From: Ditylenchus dipsaci
Taxonomy: Eukaryota; Nematoda; Chromadorea; Rhabditida; Anguinidae
DNA: 64,000 nucleotides
Direction of reading: 5' to 3'
Assembly: GCA_004194705.1 (NCBI GenBank)
Contig: SADC01000193.1
Span: 186,001 to 250,000 of the forward strand
In this document: piece by piece, positions 56,301-64,000 of the stretch
How the letters are laid out: the number at the start of each line of letters is the position of its first letter
Numbering within the stretch: the stretch's first letter is position 1
Translations under genes and position numbers: made by a program
Notes under the pieces: model-generated
Database searches by the model: none
Seen by the model: only the letters and a program-made list of their open reading frames with translations
What the model was told of the DNA's origin: nothing

Positions 56301-59300
56301 AAATTTCGTCGTTGAATCTAACAGAAATTTGACAGCGCCTATGGCTGGAATGTATGTCCTGTAAATGATTTTCCCAAGACAGGACAGGACTCTAGAGTTG
56401 GTTTCCCTATCTTGTACCAAGTATTTTGGGTAATCAATGTTGCACTAGATCCGGAATCCACAAAGAATTTAATAGGTCTGTTTTGAATCATCAGAGAAAT
56501 ATACCACGGCTCAGAAATGTTTGTAGCGGCTGTTTGCAAATGAATGTTGCAAAAGTCCATATATTCATGATTATTTGTATTTTGGTTCTGGCCTGGACTC
56601 GGAGAATTGTTCGTTTGAATCGCATTCGTGTGATGCTGAATGTGACCGGGTGCCTTACCCGAACGACAAATAAATGCAGCATGACCTACTCTTCCGCAAT
56701 TTTTACAAGTCTCATTTTTGAATCGGCAAGTCGCATGGTTGTGTCGTGCGCCACAACTAAAGCAGCTTCCATAATTAGTGACCTTTCGAGCCTCTTTCAT
56801 GGGGAGACGTGATCTGTTTTTAAACCCAGCCGGTTGATGAAGTTTCTAGGCGAGAACTTAGAATTTGGGTGACCCACGGCATTAGTCGACAAATGATTGA
56901 ATTGCTTTTGAATCTGCTTGATATTTTGTTTTAATGCCAGATGCTTTTTGCATTCCTCCACAATTTCATTCAATTTTAAATCTCTACCCTCATTTTCAGC
57001 GGCTTCTACTTTTTGCATACATTTTACTCGAAGCTCATGAAAATCTGAGTGTAGTCCAGAAATATAAATAAGGCATTTTAAAGCATCTCCGTTGATCGGA
57101 GGTTTAGCAGATTCACAAAGACTGTTGACCTGGGATCCAAATTCTAAGATGTCTACGCCGACTTTTTGTTTTAACGTAAAACACTCATAGCGTTTCATGA
57201 ACAAAGACTTAGTCTCGACAAATAAATTTTTGAGCACGGCCGTAGACTCTTCAAGTGATTTATCGTAAGGCCAGCGGGTTCACCGCATCAGAGAATCTTT
57301 GAAACTCACTAACCTCTAATTTACCTATCAACAACCTAACCTTTGCGTCATCTGGGAGATCTTTTCCATCAAGTTCAATGATTGAGCCATAACGAGACCA
57401 CCAATTGTCGAAGGTGAGACCATCATCTGGAGCGTAGCGGAAACTTTTCATGCGGGAGTTGAGCGACGATAGAAGAATTTCCTTGTCACCTGAAATTGAA
57501 TTACCACCCCTTTGGGCGGCAGCATTATCACGCTCCGTGAGCAAACGAATCAATTGCGCGTTCTGTTCCAAAAGTACTTTTAAATCTGGGTCCATTTTAA
57601 TTTACGAATCGAGGACTGCGCCAAATGTTGTAATGGGATATGAATGATATGATATGGGACCTAATGGGATGGAACAAGCGCTTATGTGGTTCTCAAAAAC
57701 TAATAGCACACAATAATAACAGAGAACGGTTTATAGCACAACACGATAATTACACGACCAAACAATAACTGATGAAATAGGGAATCCTATGCAGTCACAT
57801 AGAATTCCATACGAGACAAAAACGTATTCAAATTAATCCTCACAACATTTCCCCTAGCCATCAAAAAGGCAAAGCGATTGTGTTGGGAATCAAACCCACT
57901 AGCGATTTAGACCGGTTGACGCGCTTCACCACTGCACTAACAAGTAACTTGTATATCTTCGCCTACTTCAATATAATTAACTCCATTTGAAAAACAACAA
58001 CAAATAAAAAAGTGTCCCGCGCGCATTCGAACGAGTGAAATTCTCGTTGTCGGCAACGGCTATGGTCCTTTAAAAGAGAATCACACAGGAACAACATTAC
58101 ATTAAATCAATTAAACCGGATTGATTTTTATTGTTCAAATCATATTAAAAATAGAAATATAAATATATCATTGGTAAAACATGTTCAATTTGATATTTCC
58201 TGGTGGTTAGGAGCAGGCACCACCTGTCCCAACCCAAAGCCATGTACAGTCAAACCTCTATATAACGATATAACATGTACAGTATAACATGTACAGTCTA
58301 TATATATATATATAACATGTACAGTCTCTATATAACATGTACAGTCGGCCAAGGTTAAGAACAAGCACCCCACTCGAGTAAAGAACAAGCACCCCAAAAA
58401 AATCAATAGGGGGGACCAAGGCAAAAAAAAAAGATGCCTTGGTCCCCCTGTTGATTGTTTTTATTTTTTAAATTTTTTGCCTTGGTCCCCCTATTGATTT
58501 TTTTGGGGCTTGTTCGTTACCTGTGCCGTACAGTCAAACCTCTATATAACGCCCCCCCCCCTAAAGTTCGTTCCCACCTTGGGTCCGTCCTTGGGTCGAA
58601 CAACATCATTTCGAGTTCTTATACTTTTACGTGCACCACAAGTGGCTGGGTTTGAAAGTGACTTCAACGCTCAGAGAATTAATACTCTTTGGTACTTATA
58701 GGCACTATAGAAGTGGCCCCTTTTTCCCTTCCCCTCCCAATACAGCCCATAATACCTTTAAATTGCTTTTCTGGACCTTTTATGGCGAAATTATTGCTTA
58801 AAAATGTGTTTTGACCACTCCTGAAAATCTTGATTTGAGGGGGGGGGGTATAACGAGTAGCTCCTAGGATTGGGGGGGGGTATTCCCGAGTAGCACTTTT
58901 GAGGGGGGGGTTTTATAACCGAGTAGCGCCAAAATTCAGCGAAATTTTTGGTTTTTTTTTTGTAAAAATCGGCTCCAGCTTTGCTATAGACCGTAACCGA
59001 AACAGAGTTCAAACAACTTTCATTTAAGAGGTAGAGGGACGTCTTGTTCATTTTCGGACATATGTTTAAAAATGGGCAAAACGTTTGGCCAAAGTTCGCC
59101 TTGGTCCCCCTGTTGATTTTTCAACTTTTTCAATTTTTCGATCTTGTACGCACTTAGGCTTAGGCTCAGGGCAGGTCAGCGGACGTGAAGACGGACTCAA
59201 ACGTGTGATTTAAAACTTTCAGAAAAAAAATTTTTGCAAAAAAAATCAACGGGGGGGGGGGACCAAGGCAGAATAAACGTTTTGCCCATTTTCGGACATT

Positions 59301-59788
59301 TGTCCAAAATGGGCAAAACGTCTACCGTATTTTCTTTAATAATGACCCCGGGTCATTATTTTCAACCCCTCAAAAATTCCAAAACTGTCAATCAAAAATG
59401 GCCTTAACTCTAAAATCCTAGTCAAAAATAAGGGGGGGGGGTCATTATTAGAGAGGGGGTCATTATTAGAGAAAATACGGTATGTACCGTTTAAGAACCC
59501 ATAATTGCAACCTCACGTCCAGTTTTAAAGTACCTCTTGTTCGTCGCCAACAACAAACATAACATCACAGCCGATTCCCTTGAGGCGGAATTGATTTAAT
59601 CGTATTGTTAAAGGGTTATCATACGCTGTTTCCTGCAATAAAGATTCTATTCAAAATACAAAAATTTGTCAAATAACCTTCATTTGTGCATTGTAAAGAT
59701 GGTCTAGTGCAGAGGTTGGCTGCTGTTGTTTGTGCATATTGTTGTAACCAAACAACCCACAGCCTGTTTCCAATCCTTTTAAATCCAT
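44367..59788 (-). CDS. BTB-BACK-PHR protein, BTBD3/BTBD6-like (13 exons)
   Basis: Probable substrate adaptor of a CUL3 ubiquitin ligase, by family. Exons (minus): 59788-59678, 59632-59534, 51407-51315, 51274-50764, 50485-50327, 46991-46914, 46857-46691, 46635-46473, 46348-46311, 44982-44892, 44840-44789, 44733-44616, 44566-44367. BTB: LKGIGCDVMFVVGDEQE, RLLAHKLVLGCSSAVFNAMF, VRVPDISPNAFNIMIGYIYS, TLYAAKKYDL. BACK: NAVCLLSQARLFQ, SDIDRDTL, FHAAEAWAEAECERR, LVRFPLMNVNEF. PHR: EVFLHLTVKPRP, FTASRDLLISGLGIYG, AYFEEPVQCSANTTYVASI, VTFKFQSY, GQIPSLHF. Phases agree at all junctions once one base is restored in each of exons 7, 10, 12 and 13 (1880+4 bases = 628 codons). Exon 4 inserts a disordered stretch of about 130 residues, with an acidic DEEEEGEEEEED run, inside the BTB fold. 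Intron 2 is 8,126 bp. The first ATG is provisional. Confidence 0.9.
45033..45695 (-). pseudogene. Mariner transposon remnant in BTBD-like intron 9
   Basis: The end TTAGGTCTATCGATAAGTTC at 45033 and the short inverse TTATCGATAGACCTAA at 45680-45695 are flanked by TA. The minus strand encodes the transposase C-terminal part: YSPDLAPTDFHLF (the DLAP motif region with the third catalytic residue), then NQLSGKNFKDEAELEEWI, INKLPGRWAEVIENGGKYIG and a stop. The N-terminal two thirds are gone, replaced by the 195-base repeat at 45488-45682. Confidence 0.85.
45488..45682. repeat. Direct repeat with truncated pogo-like end
   Basis: Matches 47400-47590 in the same orientation, including CAGTCGACTCTCGATTTAAC. 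This copy is cut off inside the pogo-like element at ACCCGATTTA and joined to the mariner end. Confidence 0.75.
47500..47661. mobile_element. pogo/Tigger-like MITE, complete
   Basis: CAGTCGACTCTCGATTTAAC and its perfect inverse, with TA flanks. ATTTAACATACACCCCCG words are repeated inward. It is the full version of the truncated copy at 45590. Confidence 0.88.
47776..47895. repeat. Palindrome with AAACGAAAGCT stem
   Basis: AGCAGTGATTTAGACGACTT and the mirrored AAGTCGTGCAGTGATTT, with AAACGAAAGCTGAGA/TAGCTTTCGTTT at the centre. Within BTBD-like intron 5. Confidence 0.6.
48505..49405. mobile_element. Palindromic element with GGATGAATTTACCG words
   Basis: Arms at 48505-48880 and 49000-49405 mirror each other. 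GATGAATTTACCGAGAATCG-type words appear at 48675-48740 and inverted at 49190-49250. GGCGCAAATCTACTTTTTC words flank the centre. Its outer arm is related to 7990-8105 and 11360-11470. Confidence 0.7.
49687..49905. mobile_element. Palindromic MITE with GC-rich centre
   Basis: GGTTGTCTTACCCATGTTTT and the inverse AAAACATGGGTAAGACAACC; the arms share TGGGCCGTGGCAAAAAGAG. The centre has CCCTGCGCCCCCGAAGG. Relative of the 28905 repeat. Confidence 0.75.
51750..52798. mobile_element. Palindromic element with CGAAATTTGCCAAAA arrays
   Basis: GGCTAGGGGAAACTTGCCAA at 51752 and its inverse are split by the retrotransposon (TTGGCAAGTTTCC | CCTAGCC, resuming at 57853). Word arrays lie at 51776-51895 and 52668-52795. 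Inward come GGGGGACCAAGGCAG, CCACCTAAAA-rich stretches, then a GGTCGTCCACTTGG palindrome at 52100-52446 exactly at the centre. Confidence 0.75.
52799..53020 (-). repeat. 3' LTR of the Ty3/gypsy-type element
   Basis: 222 bp, reading TGTTG...CAACA. I see no differences from the LTR at 57626-57847. Confidence 0.93.
53352..54609 (-). CDS. Integrase region of the Ty3/gypsy-type element
   Basis: The central core gives VHIDFAGPF (first D), LVSDNGPQF (second D) and HPQSNGQAERF (the E, with usual spacing). A CADC half of the zinc-binding motif lies upstream. After a frame change near 53830 the C-terminal module contains VSDKVYFQYGN and YEVL, then a tail rich in Asn, Gly and Pro, and a stop at 53352. 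Three frames are used across the region. Confidence 0.9.
54842..55945 (-). CDS. Reverse transcriptase and RNase H of the Ty3/gypsy-type element
   Basis: The longest open piece, 367 residues. RT signatures: VKKKDGKTRVCADF, LDLSDAYFQIELD, LPFGVKSAPSIFQ and YLDDVIIAS with the catalytic aspartates. RNase H: VSADASKDGIGATLSH and TDHKPLLAIF. It ends at a stop after SRLQRWL, where family members usually continue, so the frame changes just downstream. Confidence 0.95.
   Translation of the reverse strand: MIRPVDFSEWAAPIVAVKKKDGKTRVCADFSTGLNNALELNKHPLPIPDEILCKLNGSKIFTCLDLSDAYFQIELDEESKKLCGINTHRGIFQYERLPFGVKSAPSIFQKVMDQMLVDFKFAFAYLDDVIIASPSRDIHYKDVFAVLQRIQSFGFHLKLDKCKFGVEQVNYLGQIVDSTGIKPDPKRSIAIKNMPSPQNVSQVRSFLGALNFYGKYIKEMRQLRTPLDKLLQKDIPFKWSKDCQVAFDRAKDIICSDLLLVHYDPKLPIIVSADASKDGIGATLSHKFPDGSIKVVEHASRSLNSSQQNYSQIEKEGLGLIFAVKKFHKFIFGRKFILQTDHKPLLAIFGSKKGIPVYAASRLQRWL
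55966..56800 (-). CDS. Nucleocapsid zinc knuckles and aspartic protease region
   Basis: Two CCHC knuckles (CFSCGARHNHATC and CKNCGRVGHAAFIC) precede the protease motif FFVDSGSSATLI. Two frame changes (near 56400 and 56230) separate it from the linker leading to the reverse transcriptase, which includes KPGAKPSFIPKRPVPMG. Confidence 0.85.
56797..57595 (-). CDS. Gag (capsid) region of the Ty3/gypsy-type element
   Basis: Starts at the ATG at 57595 (MDPDLKVLLEQNAQLIRLL). TFDNWWSRYGSII and LIGKLEVSEFQRFSD resemble retrotransposon capsid helices. A frame change near 57250 separates it from the second half (YECFTLKQKVGVDILEF, ECKKHLALKQN). Confidence 0.85.
57626..57847 (-). repeat. 5' LTR of the Ty3/gypsy-type element
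   Basis: 222 bp; matches the other LTR with no visible difference. No clear TATA box stands out. Confidence 0.93.
57876..57950 (-). repeat. tRNA-like module, minus strand
   Basis: Read in reverse: TTAGTGCAGTGGTGAAGCGC (A box) and GGGTTTGATTCCCAAC (B box with a TPsiC-like stem). The closest of the modules here to a normal tRNA, but lacking a convincing acceptor stem. It lies beside a TTAAAGGACC end (58016-58080). Confidence 0.5.
58240..58350. repeat. ACATGTACAGTCTATATA repeat from a pogo-like end
   Basis: CAGTCAAACCTCTATATAAC, then ATAACATGTACAG repeated four times. A similar end sits at 58531-58552. Confidence 0.55.
58375..58520. repeat. Inverted CCTTGGTCCCCCTGTTG words
   Basis: AACAAGCACCCCAAAAAAAT and its inverse enclose two inverted GCCTTGGTCCCCCT words. 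The same word appears at about ten places in the window, from 28.6 to 63.9 kb. Confidence 0.6.
59325..59480. mobile_element. TA-flanked CCGTATTTTC MITE
   Basis: CCGTATTTTCTTTAATAATG and its inverse, with TA flanks. GGGGGTCATTATTAGAG words are repeated at the right end. Confidence 0.8.
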
Positions 59789-61471
59789 GGTTACTTGAAT
59801 ATAGCCCTAACAGTTTAGCGTAAAAATCTGAAAAAATAAAACTTTATAAATAATTAGGGTTTGGCTCGGCGAGCCGATTGCGGTATCTCCGAAAACACGA
59901 AATTTTAAATTTGAGGCTTTCGGCTCGGCGGTCTTTTAAGCGTTGTTATGAGGTTGTTACAGCGCTGACAACCCTATAAATAAGAGTTCTTTCAGTAATG
60001 TATAAGAAAAAATTTAGGGCCGGCGAAAGATCGACAAATTTCAAATCGGGTGACTATTTTTAATAATTCCATTGTGTTTTCTATAAAATGCTGTATAACT
60101 TCTGATAACTGCCACCCCAAAAGTAATGAATGCACGTGAAAATTTTTATAAATTCCCACTCATTTCAGATTTCATTTTTTTCCATATTCGCCACTACGCT
60201 ACTGTCGAATTTTTCTGCCGCAAAATTTAAAAAAAATTGAACATAAAATACCCAAAAATGAAAAATTTCGTCAAAGTAAAAACAATAAATGGCAAAAAAA
60301 AAATGGTACCAAAACAAAAAAGGATAGATGAACTCCATTGCTCTCATTTTTTTAAAGGGAGAACACCCGTATGAGCTTTCAAAAAAAAAAGAACAATGTA
60401 GAGTAGGGCTTTGCAAACAGTTGATCCTGCACAACAACAGGAAAGGAACACTGAGGGTAGTAGGAGGGGCCAGCACGACAAAGTCCTCTTGGTGGTGTTC
60501 TCATCAACTAGCTGTCCCTTTGTTTTACAGCCAGCCGACTTAGGCTTTTTGAGCAGAGGGATGACAATTCAGAGAGCGGTTGAGTCATCACACTATCATT
60601 TGAACACCTCTCAACTTTGCACTTGAGTGTATCAGCTGATGGCTGATATAATAATCAAAGTGCTTGGGGTGATTTCAAAAGACGGCCACCTCCGGCTGGC
60701 CACTAGCACAAGACTCTATCACACTCGCCTAAAATCGGTTGATCCAATTACCAAATGGCTGTGGAGAACTGCACCCAGACTGGCTTCTATGTGCTCTTTG
60801 CCCTTTGGTCTATGGTTATGCAGGGATTGCAAGTATTATACTTGGCTTTTGATATCTCTATATAGTATCTGGCATGTGTGGGTGGGTGGGTCACACCTTT
60901 TTACAGACATTGGGAGTGGTCCAATCTTTTCTGAGAACAGTTTCTAAGGTGAATTGGGGTGCCTGAACACGAATCCGCTGTCAGAATTAAGGGTTGACAA
61001 AAAATTGAGTTTTTCTCCAAATTTTTGTTTTTTCCGGACTTTTTTGACTTCAAAGGCTAAAAAATGAGGTCAAAAATGAAAAGAATTTTTGTTGCAGATT
61101 TTATCAGATTCCCCAGCGTTTCAGCTTTAGTTTAAAAAAAAGAACGTTGAAAATAATGCATTTTAAGTGAGGATCTCCTACTTTGAACTTTGGCGTCGGA
61201 TCTAAAAATGACCTATCGTCTTATGTTTGTTGTTGACAAAATGCCACAAATTCGAAATTTAATTTTTTGTCGTTTCAAGACAAGTCTGCTCAGGAAAGCA
61301 AGTGCATTAGCTCGCAGCTGTCATTTATCTCTGTGCCGTTATTTTGGGTGGTATAGGACTTGGGACGGGTATCTAATGATGGGGTGTGAAATCACATGGT
61401 CAAGGATTTAACAAGCTAAACATTGGTTGCAAGTCCTTCTGGCTACAATTCAAAATATACCCAACAAAATA
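59789..61471. other. 5' flank of the BTBD-like gene and unassigned sequence
   Basis: Likely contains the promoter of the BTBD-like gene, but no core element is clear. GGCTCGGCG words occur near 59870 and 59930. A plus-strand frame at 60627-60947 and a shorter hydrophobic one inside it (GFYVLFALWSMVMQGLQVLY, near 60780-60850) could be exon-like, but I recognise no family. Confidence 0.35.
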
Positions 61472-61622
61472 CATTCGAAACTCGATTATCCGCACTCCTT
61501 GGACCGTCTTAGTTTACCGGACGAATGAGGTTACAGATAACTGTGACCGTCTAATAACAGAGAATACTGAACATCAGACAACACAAACTGGATTTATGGT
61601 CCATATAACCGAGGTTCGGCTG
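61472..61622. mobile_element. pogo-like MITE, degraded
   Basis: CATTCGAAACTCGATTATCC at the left and ATATAACCGAGGTTCGGCTG at the right are imperfect inverted ends with TA flanks. Confidence 0.6.
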
Positions 61623-61624
61623 TA

Positions 61625-62454
61625 AAAGTCAAATTCCGTTAAAACTACTTCGTATTTGAAATTTTAACAGTACATCCAACAATTTAGTATCGTGAAATCT
61701 CTTATTGGCTGACATCTTTAAAATAGAAAATTTGACCCTACCGGAGATCATCAAAGGTACACTGGCCAGTAATGCGCTTAAGTCTTCACCTAAGTAAAAA
61801 AAATTCAAAAACAGCCGAGTGACTCTGGTGTTGATGCTTTATTTTGAACAACACTTTTTCTGAGGAGGGCGTCCAAAAAAGTGCTCTCACAAATGCAAAA
61901 AACAAATATTGTTTTTTGACTGGAAGACTGGGATCAAACATCTGTTTATCCACTTAGTTTAATGGAGTGGGTTTTTAGAAGCTAGTGTTGACCATTATCC
62001 AAAGATTATTGAACGGGAAGATGGTAAAATCATTTCAACTAGAGTTCTTAGCTTTTCTCTGCAACATAAATAGACGTAGAGATTGCATTTATCTTCAAAG
62101 GTCTATGATGTTACATAATTAATGCACAAATATTTACAAATCTCTTTTGCCTACTCTATTTTAAAAGTCGTTTTTGGTACATTCGTTTCTAACGACACTG
62201 GACCATTGAAACTTCAACAAAAAAGATTATTATGTCCCAGTCAGCTGTGTCTTTTTCGTGTCTGTGTCACCAACTAAGTGGTGCCAGCCAAATGATCGGT
62301 TTGCAAATCACTTATCCTTGTTATGGGTCTTGAATGTCTAAACTAACTTTTCGAAAGTTAATGCAATAACAGTTATATAACACGCCTCAAAATAAATTTT
62401 TTATTTTGTTTCGACTTTGGGGGCTAAGGAGGTGTTTTTGTCCCACTCGAAAAA
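61625..62454. other. Unassigned stretch
   Basis: AT-rich, with no gene, RNA or clear repeat recognised. Confidence 0.35.
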
Positions 62455-62912
62455 AAGTTAAACCTTAGTCCCCCTGTTGTTTTTTGCCGATTTTTGCAAG
62501 AACATTTATTACCGATCTGCTCAACACGGCTCTATCCCAGTATACGGGGCCACATTTTGCCTTGGTCCCCCTGTTGGTTTTGATCAGTTTTGCCTTGGTA
62601 CCCCTGTTGTTTTTTGCCACCATTGTATTTGGCATTTGCGACTTAAGTTATCCGGTTGTTTCCAATTTTCTGTTTCCAATTCGGTTGTTTTTTCCAGCCT
62701 TCGCATCCTGTTTTAAATGCGTTTATTCTGTACAGGCAAACCCGTTTAGTGCGACCCCTGGGACAATTGACAATCTCAACACTTTCAAAGATTGTGGTGC
62801 GAGCCATTGAATTGGAGAAGACTGTAAAAATCAAAGCTAATAAAAATGTAAAAAAACAACAGGGGTACCAGGCAAAATTTGCCCCGTATACTGGGATAGG
62901 GCCTCAACACCG
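62455..62912. mobile_element. Element bounded by CCTTGGTCCCCCTGTTG words
   Basis: TATCCCAGTATACGGGG and TTTTGCCTTGGTCCCCCTGT at 62528-62575 mirror ACAACAGGGGTACCAGGC and CCCCGTATACTGGGATA at 62855-62902. GTCCCCCTGTTGTTTTTTGC words are repeated on the left. No transposase. Confidence 0.6.
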
Positions 62913-63179
62913 TAAAATCAACAACAAAACTATGACCCATATATTTTCGACATCTGTTCATAAAATTTCTCTAGATAGTTCCAATTCTTTGCCCGACAAT
63001 TTCGGTGGAAGGATTCTGATGTAGGAGGCGAGAAGCTTATCGCTTGTACCATATAACCGCTTTATTTTGTGCTTCATATGAGCCAGAATCCTTCACATTT
63101 GTTTGTGTGCACTCTCAAAGGCAATTCATGCTCAATCATCGTCCTAATTTTTAAACAGTAAAAATACACACTTTTGTAA

Positions 63180-63755
63180 CTAGTAAGAATCTGGCGAATC
63201 TCTTCTTCTTTTTTTTTCTTGCCCAATTCTTTCTATTTTGCGTAGGCTGGCAGTCATCACTCATAATAGTGGTCTTCGGCCTTATAATGTTTGCGAATAA
63301 GAGGATAGAGTGTCTTCTTAGTTCTGTTCTCAACACGAAAAGCAAATGCGAGTCCATTTTCTCCGCGCTCGATCTTACCAAAAAACCATTGTGTAGTTCC
63401 CCGTCTTGGTCGCCCCCGATGATGCTTTTGCTTTGTAATACAGGATTCATCAATTTCAATGTATTTACCTTCCCTCAAAGCTGCTCTTGATTATGGCATT
63501 AAGTGCAAACGTTTTTATGCTGTGGGTTAATCATTTTTTGTGCAGAACCGTAACATAATCACGATCATGAAAACACTTGATGAAGTATCCAAAAAGCAAC
63601 TTGAAGGGGATCGCCCTTATCGCTTCGCTGACCACGTTTCATTAGGCTCTCGCATGTGTCACAGCGCATTTCATTTCTTAGAACTTTGGCATTGAAAAAG
63701 AATCGAATGGCATCGGAAAAGTTGTCTCAGAAGAAGGATTTCAAAGTCAATGGGC
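63180..63755 (-). pseudogene. Merlin (IS1595/ISXO2-like) transposase fragment
   Basis: 63735-63570 encodes a zinc-ribbon-like start (AIRFFFNAKVLRNEMRCDTC, SLMKRGQRSDKGD). 63478-63257 encodes the DDE start: KYIEIDESCI with the first acidic residue, HHRGRPRRGTTQWFFGKIER and TLYPLIRKH. A stop and frame changes separate the two parts, and the downstream catalytic residues are not in frame. No terminal repeats identified. Confidence 0.75.
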
Positions 63756-63891
63756 TGTAAGTTATCCAAATTTTTTTTGTCGACATTTTGCTATATAAAT
63801 CAATAAAGTATAAATGTTCGTGCAAAAATCGGCGAAAAACAACATGGGGACCAAGTCAAACCCCCCCCCCCCCATTCTCATACAGGGCGAG

Positions 63892-64000
63892 TAGAGTTGG
63901 CTCGAAATGGATATTTGGACCAAAACCGGAACCGGAATTTGAGTTTTGTAAAAACCGGAATCGGAACCGGAATTTAAGTTTTGCCGTAATCAAACCGAAG
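63892..64000. mobile_element. hAT-like MITE cut by the window end
   Basis: Starts TAGAGTTGGCTCG, then AAACCGGAACCGGAAT words, as at 24085-24237. The other end lies beyond the window. Confidence 0.5.

Larger units (their letters stand above)
52799..57847 (-). mobile_element. Ty3/gypsy-type LTR retrotransposon, young insertion
   Basis: Coding on the minus strand, with order gag, protease, reverse transcriptase, RNase H, integrase. Two 222-bp LTRs begin TGTTGTAATGGG and end CACAACA. The 5-bp target duplication TTTCC is at 52794-52798 and 57848-57852. A purine tract (AAGCGAGGGAGA on the minus strand, 53021-53032) precedes the 3' LTR. TTTGGCGCAGTCC next to the 5' LTR is a candidate primer-binding site. 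No envelope-like frame is seen. It inserted into the arm of the element at 51750. Confidence 0.95.
51669..58935. mobile_element. CGCTACTCGG element holding nested insertions
   Basis: CGCTACTCGGTAATAACC at the left and the inverse ATAACCGAGTAGCGCC at 58919-58935, each next to a C/G run. Inside are a palindromic element with CGAAATTTGCCAAAA arrays and the Ty3-type retrotransposon. It occupies BTBD-like intron 2. Confidence 0.5.

Noticed and set aside
57876..57950. A functional tRNA gene
   Set aside because: A and B boxes are good, but I could not form a convincing acceptor stem, and it lies in repeat arms like the other modules.

Overview
The window looks like a gene-poor, repeat-dense stretch of an animal (metazoan) nuclear genome. 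Three host genes are recognisable. Two are interrupted minus-strand genes with both very short introns (32-65 bp) and very long transposon-filled ones. The animal assignment rests on a PEX12 gene, a BTB-BACK-PHR gene of the BTBD3/BTBD6 class, an intron-bearing histone H3 gene, and a FLYWCH-domain Mutator-like transposase. I cannot name the species or confidently the phylum.

Layout. 1-6.4 kb: terminal-inverted-repeat (TIR) elements and one unidentified coding-like patch. 6.4-14.4 kb: a 2.6-kb segment present twice in tandem (period about 3.39 kb), carrying Harbinger transposase remains and ending in a mariner-type element; between the copies is a patchwork that looks like a mis-assembled consensus. 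14.4-19.3 kb: large palindromic elements. 19.44-19.91 kb (+): histone H3 variant with an altered tail. 20.41-40.04 kb (-): PEX12, eight exons; its introns 2 and 3 hold 14.8 and 3.5 kb of nested elements, including a Mutator-like element with its own transposase. 40-44.3 kb: palindromic elements. 44.37-59.79 kb (-): BTBD-like gene, thirteen exons; intron 2 (8.1 kb) contains a Ty3/gypsy retrotransposon with matching 222-bp LTRs. 59.8-64 kb: short elements, a Merlin-type transposase fragment, and a hAT-like element cut by the window edge.

Two genome-scale signals stand out. First, many unrelated TIR transposon families (TA-flanked pogo/mariner-like, 8-bp-duplicating hAT-like, 9-bp-duplicating Mutator-like) share one design: a 10-25 bp word near the terminus is reiterated inward as a tandem array, in mirror image at both ends, and elements are often stacked concentrically around one palindrome centre. 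Some carry tRNA-like A/B-box modules inside their inverted arms. Second, five exons in the two long genes each lack exactly one base needed to keep the conserved frame. That pattern points to single-base dropouts in the assembly rather than dead genes.

Host-gene calls come from motifs plus splice-phase bookkeeping; element boundaries come from visible inverted repeats and target duplications. No database search was run.
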